A model generated the notes under the pieces. The model did not search any database. It had not been told where the DNA came from and was given only the letters and a program-made list of their open reading frames with translations. Below, piece after piece: positions 17,101-27,000 of a stretch of DNA of 64,000 bases. The position numbers were made by a program, and so were the translations under genes. The stretch's first letter is position 1. Each line of letters begins with the position of its first letter. This DNA comes from Syngnathus acus (Eukaryota; Chordata; Actinopteri; Syngnathiformes; Syngnathidae): contig NC_051105.1 of the NCBI RefSeq assembly GCF_901709675.1, positions 10,712,604 through 10,776,603 of the forward strand, written 5' to 3'.

Positions 17101-18336
17101 TCTTGTTAACCACATCTAACGCTCCAGAGTAGTTCTGACGATATTCGTAGTATTGTGCCTATAACAGAAGAGACATCACAGCCTGATGGTGTGCAGGAAT
17201 GCAAAATGTGGCAAAACCAAGGAGGAAGGAAATTCAATCAAAGTTCTGTCGTTAACTTACCTTTCCCATTAGAGCAAAAACATCTGGTCCGTCCTTCAGT
17301 CCTTCGTCAAAATATTTTCCAGCCTTTCTGGCGTACGTATCCTTCCCACATGTCACATCGATCCATCCTTTCAGGATTATTCCCTAGAGAAAAACAACAA
17401 CTTTTTTTCCTCTTATTCTTGTGCTAATGACAGCATGGTGGTCTTACGTCTTTTGAGCTATTGGAGAGTTTGATCATACGCTCTGTGTATTCTCTTGCTT
17501 TGTCATTCCGGCCTAACAGCCAGAGGAACATGCCAGCATGGTAAAGACTCTGGGGAGACGCACTTTTGCGGTCCTCCTTGATTTTTGCTTCGAGTTCTTG
17601 AACAACTTCTCTGTCTGGGATTACAGATATGGTTACAAAGCTCTAGTACATTTATATGTCATCAATTAAAGGACTTTGGTGTCTTACCAGGTTTTGTCTT
17701 TTTCTTCTCAGCATAGACAAGTGCCATTAACGTGCACAGAGACACATCTCGTGCTTCTTTTAGCGTGTCCAACTCAGCTGTGGCTTCGCCAATTGAATCT
17801 GTTTTTTTTGGAGGGGGGGCATTGTGGTTAATAGTGAGTTAAGTACACATATTAATACGAGACACAATTGTAAACAGTATTTGTGTATGATTGTGTTCAG
17901 TTTACCTTGCATTAAAGTGGCATATCCATGAAAGAAGGTGAGCACGTGGTCACCTCTGAATTTTGTCAGAGCTGCTGCTGCAGCTTTCACAGCATGGTTG
18001 AAATACTTTTCATTGCAATAATATCTGATTAAAGCCTGAGAAAAACAACAGAGTAAGTAATTGCAATTTACTTTGTTACTGTAAATAGTAGATTTTTCAA
18101 GTATCTGTACTTTGAGTTGAATAAGACGTTTCAAGTGTGCGTCTCAAGTGCAGGAGTTGAATAAGTATTTCTACGTTTATCAATGTTTTACACAAGTATG
18201 CGTACATCAACGTAAATACAATGTTAGTATATTTTTCCACCAGTACATCACCCCAGAGCAAACGCACTAACCCAAAAACATGAGCACTCTTAAAAGCGCA
18301 ATGTTCGCTCACCAATGTCGTCTCTTCCGTCTCCAT
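11182..18336 (-). CDS. ttc21b: Tetratricopeptide repeat protein 21B (IFT139), copy A
   Basis: Subunit of intraflagellar transport complex A, needed for retrograde movement in cilia and for Hedgehog signalling; all-TPR solenoid. 29 coding exons on the minus strand: 18313-18336, 17906-18035, 17688-17798, 17448-17614, 17261-17383, 17001-17158, 16851-16935, 16676-16774, 16401-16593, 16012-16109, 15729-15929, 15521-15650, 15290-15447, 14998-15222, 14697-14935, 14520-14592, 14316-14426, 14104-14242, 13833-13939, 13544-13732, 13305-13415, 13148-13229, 12917-13067, 12680-12841, 12290-12485, 11931-12155, 11738-11858, 11587-11654, 11182-11259. They sum to 3954 nt, 1317 aa; human TTC21B is 1316 aa. Family-typical segments include [12 protein letters not shown] at the N-terminus, [49 protein letters not shown] and [12 protein letters not shown] at the C-terminus. 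No frameshift or stop. TTC21A is excluded by length, sequence and synteny. This copy resembles human TTC21B more than copy B does, so it is probably the ancestral locus. Confidence 0.96.
11354..11545. mobile_element. Perfect 81-bp inverted repeat (foldback), Penelope-like end
   Basis: Arms 11354-11434 and 11465-11545 are exact reverse complements over 81 nt, separated by a 30-nt loop. The element lies wholly within the last intron of ttc21b copy A. Inner arm sequence read on the minus strand is CTGATGAAGGCGG...CCGCCGAAACATGTC, the style of terminal sequence seen in Penelope-like retroelements. No ORF is present, so it is a non-autonomous fragment. The family name is inferred from memory of such termini, not from a search. 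Confidence 0.6.
11406..11439 (-). ncRNA. Hammerhead-ribozyme-like core motif
   Basis: Read on the minus strand, which is the sense strand of ttc21b copy A: CUGAUGA, then a GGCGG/CCGCC stem with a short loop, then GAAA, then a minimal CA/UG stem III and a GUC cleavage triplet. This is the order of a hammerhead core. Weak points: one extra A before stem II, and stem I pairs only as ACU/AGG-type contacts with a bulge. The CUGAUGA box is present next to only one arm of the foldback; the other arm has a different sequence there. Activity is unproven. Confidence 0.35.
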
Positions 18337-18763
18337 TTCGATTGAGAAACGCTGACCAACGCAAATAAAACTATAAAAACCTATTTTCCCGTTTGTTGGT
18401 AGCGTTTATGATTAACAACTACAGTCATGTTCCTTCGTCGTCAAGCAGGGTTTTCGCCATATTGAGTTCTCTCTTCTCGCGTTGCCTAGTAACCACGGGC
18501 GGCTCATTCGTGTCTTCTTCGTGTTATTTTAAAAGACGAGCGAAATACTGCCACCAACTGGGATCGTCGGAGAATGCGTTGGCGCATCATGATTACAAAA
18601 AATAAGCTTAAAATTCTTTTGAGAAGTACAATAACTGCCTTTTATCGACGCATCATAAGTTATTAAGAAAGTGGCTTTCAAGTTAAACGTAATACTGTAA
18701 CAGAATAGCCGTTATGGCACCCAAAAATAACATTCACTCCCCACTTGAGCTGTGTCAGCCAAA
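18337..18763. promoter_or_regulatory. Shared bidirectional promoter of the two ttc21b copies
   Basis: Only 427 bp separate the two divergent ATG codons, so both 5' UTRs and promoters must lie here unless there are undetected upstream exons. No TATA box is evident. The copy B start has a good context (gccaaaATGG). An X-box-like site lies inside, as expected for ciliary genes. Confidence 0.7.
18481..18493. promoter_or_regulatory. RFX X-box-like site
   Basis: GTTGCCTAGTAAC fits the X-box consensus RYYNYY-N1-3-RRNRAC with a one-base spacer. RFX factors activate IFT genes through such sites in promoters. It lies 145 bp from the copy A ATG and 271 bp from the copy B ATG, so it could serve both. 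The assignment is by consensus only. Confidence 0.55.
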
Positions 18764-21700
18764 ATGGAGACTAAAGATACAGCAATGGTAAGCAGATTTG
18801 AATTTTTATCGTTTTGAAAGAAAGTATGTGTTTAGAAGTCACCAAGCATTGAAAAGCTGATTATATTTCACTCAGGGTAATGTTAGAAATGTTGTTTTAG
18901 GGATACTTAAACTGAAAAAGGGTGGGCTAAGCTTTTGAACTTTGCTGTTTGGTTTTTAATTGTGATGCAGTTTTAAAGCAAACATTATTTTACCGGGATA
19001 TTGTTATTCTAAGTAGTTCCTAACTTCAAATTACACTTGAAAATAATAGTGGTACACTACCAAACAAAAAATGGTACAAAAAGATTAAACACTTTTCAAT
19101 TATGTATAAATATACATTTCACTTTGCTGGCACAGATAGATGGAGCAACAAAGATACAATATATGTTGTAAATTGATAATTTGGTGACCAATTACCTGAA
19201 ATTGTCTGCCCTCAACCTTATTGGGAATCACTAATACAAACCATGAATCCAGCAGACTACTTTAGATCTCTTTCTTAATTTTTCATTGAGTAATCCTACA
19301 GAAAAAACATCAACTTTAATTTCTCTACATTCAGTTGTTCTTGCTAAATTCCTAACAATATTATATTTTCAATAGGCTTTGATTAGATATTATTGCAATG
19401 GGAAATACTTCAATCATGTTGCGAAAGCCACAGCGACTGCGCAGAAGAAATTTCGTAATGAGCCTGTCTTCACTGTCTTCCGTGCATACGGCACTTTAAT
19501 GCAAGGTAAGATTGATGTCATCAAATGAAATAATACTCTATTGCTGTTCATCTGCTTTTCATTCATACATCAATTTCTACATTCAACCGCAGGTGACGTT
19601 CGACAAGCTTCAGCCGAGTTGGACTTAATAAAGGATCGATCCGACGTGTCTCTCTGCTCTCTCATGGCACTTGCCTACGCCGAGAAAAAAAAGAAGTCGC
19701 CAGGTAATCCGTCAACGTCGATCGTCGTGCATTCACACCAATGTTCTTCATACCCACAGACAAAGATGTCATCCGCGAGCTTGAATGTAAAATCAGAGAT
19801 GATCGCAAAAGTACACCCCCACAGAGTCTGTACTATGCCGCCATGTTTCTTTGGCTATTGGGCCGAAATGATAAAGCGAGGGAATACATTGAGCGAATGA
19901 TCAAACTCTCCAATGGTTCAAAAGAGGTAAGACAAAAATTAACGTTGGGGTGCCATTGTGAGTTTTGTGAACTTTTCTACAGCTTCTGTTTACTGTGCAG
20001 GGGATAATACTGAAAGCATGGATAGATGTGACGTGTGGGAAAGATGACTATGCCAGAAAGGCCGGAAAATATTTTGAAGAAGGGCTGAAGGACGGACCCG
20101 ATGCTTTTGCGCTAATGGGAAAGGTACGATTTGAAAAACACCGCAGATGCTCAAACATTGAAACCACAGCATATTGTTGATTTTTCTTCAAATTATTCAA
20201 TAAGCGATATTGTTTGTTTGTCCCAGGCACAATACTTTGAATATTGTCAAAACTACTCTGGAGCATTAGATGTGGTTAACAAGGTCATTGCCAGTTTTCC
20301 CAGTTTCTTACCTGCTCTCATTAAGAAGATGACCCTTTTTCTAAACTTCCAAGATTGGGATCAAACTACAGAGGCAGCAGTCAGGTAAGCAGTTACACTT
20401 CTAAATCTGGAGAATAAAAAGTTGTCATGACTGGACATGAACACACTTCTCATTTCAGGGTTCTGCAAATGAATACAAACAACCTGGATGCTTTACATAT
20501 GCTAACTTTGCATTCATTATGCATCAACGGAGATATTCTCGAGGTAAAATAAATAACGACCTTTTTGAGTAGGAGAGCAACAATATTCTTGTTGAAACAG
20601 TTTCTCTCCCTTGTGTCAGTCAATAAAGCATCTTTCCAACCTTATTAAAAGTCTGCACGTGCAAGAACCGCAAAACCCGGAACTTGCGCTCAGGATGTCT
20701 CTGGCGTTCAGTCGAGTTGTAAGTTGACGCCTTCGCGTCGTTTATCCCGCGTGGGATGTGAACATTATCTGCGTTGATTCCTTCTAGTGTGGACGGAATG
20801 AGACGGTGCTTGAGCAAGTATTCAAAATGGTGGAAAAAGCTTTTGATGTGACACAAGAAAACTCGGAATTAGCGGCAGAGCTGGGCTACCTTCTGGTGCT
20901 TCAGGGCAAAATCAAGGAAGCCACCAAGTGGTTTAAGACGGCTATGACGTTGGATGAAATGAGCCTCACTGCACTGACGGGTAAGTGGACAGAATTTGTG
21001 AAGGTGAGCTTCCATCGTTATTATTTTTTCATTGCATAGGTATGATTTGGTGCCAGTTGATAGAGGGCTCACTCGAAGAAGCAGAGAAAGATTTGGAATT
21101 TCTGATGGAGATTCAACAAACCTCTGGAAAATCAGGGGTAAAGTTCTTTTTTTTTTTCCTGTGATGGCCTTTTTTAATTCTTTTGTCGACTTTGATTAGG
21201 AAATCCTCTACCTGCTGGCACTCGTGGCAATTAAAAAGCACCGTCCCCAAGAAGAGATAACCAAGCTCTTGAAAGATGCAGCGGAAACCCACTTCTCGAC
21301 TGTCCAGGGTCTACCTTTGGGGGTGGAGTACTTTCAGAAACTGAACCCTGACTTTCTCTTACAGATCGCAAAGGAGTATCTTGCTCTTTGTCCTCCTAAG
21401 GTACAACTCAGGGTTTATGTTTCTATACTAAGTCATTTTGGCTGGTTTTATTTTATTTTTTGCTTTAGCCTCCAGGCCAGGGCCAGTCTTCTCCTCCTCA
21501 GCTCAGGCACTGTGCTGCATTGTTGGGCAAAGTGGTCAAGATTGTGCCAGGGCTCCTTCAAGGCCTCTTCCTCCAAGCCAAAGTCCGATATCAAACTGGT
21601 GAGCATGGCGTTTGAAAAGCGCCGGCTGGCAGCTCCTGGAAACGTCATTTTTTAACTTTGTGTCCGTTCAGGTGATGTGGATGGTGCTCAGAGTAGTCTG

Positions 21701-24700
21701 CAGCACTGCCTGGAACAGTGTCCTTCTCATACAGACGCACATCTGCTCATGGCTCAGATCCACTTGTTGCGCGGCAATTTTACTTTGTGCTCGCAGTTGC
21801 TTGAAGTCTGCCTCAGCCATAACTTTGAGGTGAGAGTGTCTTGGGTACTCAAGGTCCGTAAAAAATATTTCAACATGTTTTCTTACTCCATCCCAGATTC
21901 GGGAACATCCCTTGTACCTCCTGATCAAGGCTCAAGCAAAGAAGAAAATGGGGGAGCTGACTGAAGCAATCCAGATTTTGCAAACGGCAATGAGTCTTCC
22001 CGGGGTCGGCAGGGCTGGATCAGCAGCCAAGTCCAAAACGAAAACAATCCAGCTGAGTTCTTCTGACTGTGCCTCCATCTTCTTGGAGTTAGCCGAGGCT
22101 TTGCGGCTAAACAATAAACAGGTGCAAACAAAGCTTGTACACTGCACTGTTCTGATTTTTTAAACTATTTCAATTGTGTTTCTGGTAGATTTTTTTTATA
22201 TTGGTTGCATAGTCACATATATGGATTGTCCTTGCAGCAAGAAGCAGCCAAGGTGATGCAAGACGCCATCAACAAGTTCTCCGGCACGCCTGAGGAGCTT
22301 CGAGTTACTATCGCCAATGTCGATCTGGCTTTGTTTCACGGTGACACAGAGTTGGCACTCAATATGCTGAGAAACATTACACCTGAGCAACTCTACTACA
22401 TTCAAGCCAAGCAGAAAATGGCAGAAATTTACCTGAACCACAAAAAGGATAAGCGTCTGTTTGTGAGCTGCTACAAGTGCGTTGCATCTTCATGTAACAC
22501 CTTGCGAAACAAAATGTAGAATTTAATTTTGGTCTTATATCCAGGGAAATAGTGGACAAGCTACCCAGTCCTCATACATACGTCTTACTCGGGGAAGCTT
22601 ACATGCATATTTTAGAGGTAGGTGGCAAACGTACTTACTGTGAATTTGTGTAGTGGTAAACGTAAAAATGATTCACAAATTCTAATGTGTCTTGTCACTA
22701 ATCCTAAACGATTGTCCTTTCAGCCAGAGAAAGCCATTGAGGTGTACGGGCATGCTCTGGAGAAAACACCAGAAGATGGAGCTCTGGTCAGCAAATTTGG
22801 AAAGTTTTTAGTCAAGACTCATTACTTTGATAAGGTTTGTAGGCTATTTCTACATTTTTCTAATTTAAAATGAGGATCAGAGCAAAGTCATTGTTGCCAC
22901 ACACAGGCATTACATTATTATGAAGCTGCACTGAAGACCGGACAGCAGAACTTCCTGCGCTATGACCTGGCCGAGTTGCTGATGAAGATGAAGCAATACG
23001 AGCGCTGTGAGAGTGTTCTGCTTGAAGCTCTCTCCCATAAGCCAGGTACTTAGTGCTACTTATACTCTTCAGCCAACACATTGAAAACATCACAATAAAC
23101 AGATGACTGGCATGGAAAATAATCCACTCTAGTTTGAGCCAGATCAACAAATCCAAATCGCACCTCAGAGATTGTGCGTACTAAAAAAACATCCAATGAA
23201 AAAGAATCTTTTCAAACATGCTTCATTTAATTTTTTCCGAAAATTTTGCCCCTCACACCCTCTACAAAATTGTCTTTATTTCTTTATTTTATTTTTTAAA
23301 TACATGTCCAAGTGAGTGGATTACCTGCACTGGCAGATGATTGCCGTTATCTGATGCTGTTGGCAAAGGTCCAAAATAGGATTGACAAAGCAGAAGAAGC
23401 CTTAACATCCCTACAAAAGGTAAGTTCTCTTTTTTTATATGAGATGATCCCTGAACTGAACACATACGATGGACACCTCTCAACCTTTTACTCAAACTAG
23501 CAGTTCAGAATGCTCAAGCAACTGCGCCTTTGGGCCATTTTGCTGCCATCTTGTGACTTGAGCTGATTAAGTCCATTCTCTATTTCCATTCGATTATTAT
23601 TGTCATTGCCAAATTGGACTTTTGCCAGGCGCGGGACGTACAAGCCAAAGTACTGAAGCGGGTGCCGTTGGAGCAACCTGACAGCTTTGACGTCCAGAAG
23701 CAGCTGGCTGCCAAGATCTGCACCGAGATAGCCCAACACTACACTAGTCAGAGGGTTTACGACAGAGCCGTCGAGTTCTACAAAGAAGCTCTTGTGCATT
23801 GTGAGACGGACCACAAGGTGGGTACTACTACCGAATCCCAACGGAAGCTGCTTTTGGCCGTCCTGAGCAGCGAGAATCTCATCCATGTGTAATGCCACAT
23901 TTCGAAAGAGGAAAAATTGAGTAATTCACAAAACATATCATTTTAGTTGATGCTGGAGTTGGCACAGACATTCCTCACGCTAGATGAATTCGATGCATGC
24001 CAGGAGCAATGTAACGTCATCTTGAAGAAAGTCCAGTTTAATCAAGATGCAACTCTGGTGGGTTCTGTCTTGTGTCTTTCACCTCATGTCTGGCCTTAAG
24101 CCTTTTGGTCACTCAGTGGAGCATCTTCCAACATATGTTTGTGCTTAGATGATGGCCGAGCTTATGTTCAGGAGAAAAGATCATGAACAAGCAGTTGTCT
24201 ATTATCAGCAACTGCTGGAGAGCAAGCCAGGTGCTAAATCGCTATGTTCTGAAAATGTGCAGCAAGTCTGTAGTTGGCCTCTTTCAATTAATTTAAATTT
24301 GAACCTGTGTTGTTGTCTCAAGACAACTTCTCAACAGTGTCACGTCTCATTGACTTGCTAAGGAAGGCGGGAAAGTTGGAAGACATGCCCGGATTTTTTG
24401 AAAGGGTAGAAAAAGATTCTCCCAGCGTTACATTTGAACCGGGCTTTAACTACTGCAAAGGACTTTATTTTTGGTGAGTGGGCTTTTTCTTGAGGTTACA
24501 AGTAGCATTTATTTTGCATACTGTATGACTCCATTTGTGCCTGATGCTCAGCTATATGGGAGAACCCAATGCTGCTCTGCATCATTTCAACCAAGCCCGA
24601 AAAGACACCAAGTGGGGTCAAAATGCTGTCCATAAAATGATTGACATCTACCTCAATCTCAACAATGACATGATGGGAATTGAATTATGTCACTTAGATT

Positions 24701-25793
24701 TCAAAACTGGGTAAGATTTATAACAAAGAACCTGTAACGTAAGGACAAGATGCTGAACTTTCTGGGTTTACTCTCATCAGGAGCTCTACAGAAAATCAGG
24801 AAATGGAGAGGGTTGCCGTGGCAACAGCTCATCTGCTCTTGAAGGAATTAAAGCCAGAATCACCTGGAGGACATTTAAAGCTCCGTATGCTCGAGAACTA
24901 CTGCTTATTGGCCACGAAACAGAAGACCAATATAGAGAAAGCCCTCTCTGTTTTTACCGAGATTGCAACTAATATGGTAAGAAAACTTTGTTCTTCTCAA
25001 TTTGCCAAAAAGTAAAAGCATCAAAGGTAATGTTGTCGTCTTGAGATTGTGTGGTTGTAATGTTTGAATTTAGGAAGCTCACGTGCCAGCACAGTTGGCC
25101 ATTGCAACCAGTCTCATGATGTTGCAACTAACCGCCCAAGCCAGAAACCGGTTAAAACATATCACAAAAATGAACTGGAATATTGTTGACGCTGAAGAGT
25201 TTGAGAAGAGCTGGCTGCTCCTGGCTAACATCTACATCCATTCGGGGAAGTACGACTTGGCAGATGACCTCCTGAATAGATGTCTCAATTATAACAAGGT
25301 CAGTCACTGCTTTAATGCTGTATGTTTTTTTCTGGACCATCCCATCACACCATTTTAATTGAATTTTTTTTGCAGTCATGCTGTAAAGCGTATGAGTATC
25401 GAGGTTTCATTCTGGAAAAAGAGCAGGCATTTCGAGATGCAGCATTGAACTATAAACTGGCTTGGAAATATGGAAATCAATTCAACCCAACCGTTGGTAT
25501 GTTGATCATTTAGTCTGTTCCAAAACGAAAGCGGTAATAATATGTCATATCTCAACAGGATACAAACTTGCTTTGAACTACTTCAAATCGAAACAGAATT
25601 TTGACGCCATAGATGTCTGCCATAAGGTGATGAAATGTTTGCATCCTTCAGTGCGCCTGTATGTATCCATTCATTTTATTTTATTCTCAGATCTTTTCTT
25701 TGCATCTATCTACAGGTGCTTGCTACTCATCCAAATTTTGTAAAAATTAAAAAGGACATCTTAGAGAAAGCTTTTGCTGCCTTGAGGCCATAG
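18764..25793 (+). CDS. ttc21b: Tetratricopeptide repeat protein 21B (IFT139), copy B (inverted duplicate)
   Basis: Second complete IFT139 gene, divergent from copy A. 29 exons: 18764-18787, 19376-19505, 19593-19703, 19760-19926, 20001-20123, 20227-20384, 20459-20543, 20620-20718, 20788-20980, 21040-21137, 21200-21400, 21469-21598, 21672-21829, 21897-22121, 22238-22476, 22545-22617, 22724-22834, 22907-23045, 23313-23419, 23629-23817, 23947-24057, 24149-24230, 24323-24473, 24552-24710, 24781-24976, 25074-25298, 25376-25496, 25559-25626, 25716-25793. Every exon has the same length as its copy A partner except exon 24, which is one codon shorter. Total 3951 nt, 1316 aa, ending in TAG, with no internal stop and all splice sites acceptable, so it is not a decayed pseudogene. 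It begins [16 protein letters not shown]. Divergence from family consensus is greater than in copy A, for example [14 protein letters not shown] in exon 24 where copy A and human keep a [11 protein letters not shown]-type segment. Confidence 0.95.
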
Positions 25794-27000
25794 ATAGACG
25801 TTTGACAGCCAGCCAGAGAAGCATTTCCTCACGACTTGAACGTAATTACTGCACAGTGTTTTTAGAGTAACTAGAACACCTCTTTAATTGAACACTTAGC
25901 AATATCACATGACAATTTGGTCATGTGATATTGTAGTGTTTCTGTCGTAGTACCTGTCAAATTAAAGCCATTATTTTCAATCAGTGAGTAGTCGAGTGGT
26001 AGGTGTGTCCTAGCTTGCGAATATTAGCTTCACATGCCACTGGAAGCGCTAATCATGCAGTGCCCGTACACTTTTTCCATTTACAAGATGAAACTAAGAT
26101 ATTAGCACTCAATGTTGCTTCAGAAAACATTGACATGAAATAAAAAAAATGTAAGAGGCTCAGTTAGCTTTCTATACTATGACTTGATTGTTAGCTACAA
26201 TGTTCAACATTCATTCTAAAACTTGTATGATATATTTAGAAAAACAATGTGCATAAAGTCTTTGCATTGGTTAACCTCAGTATTATATTTCCATCCAGCC
26301 ACGGGTATTTTCTGCTCCAGCATTACGTAACTGCGCGCATCGACTGATAAGTTTGAACTGTTGACGTTTACAGAGTTGATTCAATAGTGGGAGCGGCATG
26401 TGTCCAGCACGGGTACAACTGTTCCAGGAGAGACCTTTCCAGGCCGTGTCAGATATTATTTAGTCACTAACTGTGGCACATAATCGTTAACTCTCTGCGG
26501 CACACATCGATGCAAGTGTAAATCACATTGGTGTGCAGCTGAGGCAGCTGTCTGTATCCCCTCACGAGCAACGTAGTCCACGGATGTGATCAGATACTGT
26601 CGCAAGAGAAGTAGATACTTATTTTCAGTCATACAAGCAAATTAGCATTGTAGAGAGTAGTTACATGATTGAGGTGTTGTACATCACAAAAGGCCATAAA
26701 TATTGCATGTGCTGCTGCACTTACAAGGAATGCTTCTGAAAACCTTTTAGAGGAAAGACTCTGGAATATGCATGCCCCCGGTTGTACTGCTGCAGCATTC
26801 TAATGGCCATCTCCATTGTGGTTTGTATGGGCTGTTATTGATCAAGTCATCCTTGAGTCATAGTGCTCAAAGATGCAGCCAGCTCCCTTGCTAATGAACT
26901 CCATTTTTATTTTATTTTTTTCTCAACGTGTCCGTGATTAGCGCAGGCTGTTTGCACTCAGGTGCCAATTCACTTCAATAATGTCATTTGGACTTTAGAC
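25794..27000 (+). other. ttc21b: ttc21b copy B 3' UTR and flank
   Basis: Non-coding. ATTAAA at 25961-25966, about 170 nt after the stop, is the likely poly(A) signal. A 14-bp stem hairpin lies just before it. Beyond about 26.0 kb I see no coding frame with family features. Confidence 0.5.
25900..25933. repeat. Perfect 14-bp hairpin in the copy B 3' UTR
   Basis: Arm caatatcacatgac, loop aatttg, then the exact reverse complement of the arm. It sits 107 nt after the ttc21b copy B stop and about 30 nt before the likely poly(A) signal. Confidence 0.8.

Noticed and set aside
18764-25793. ttc21b copy B as a pseudogene or assembly mirror
   Set aside because: All 29 exons are open with proper splice sites, and most introns differ in length and sequence from copy A.
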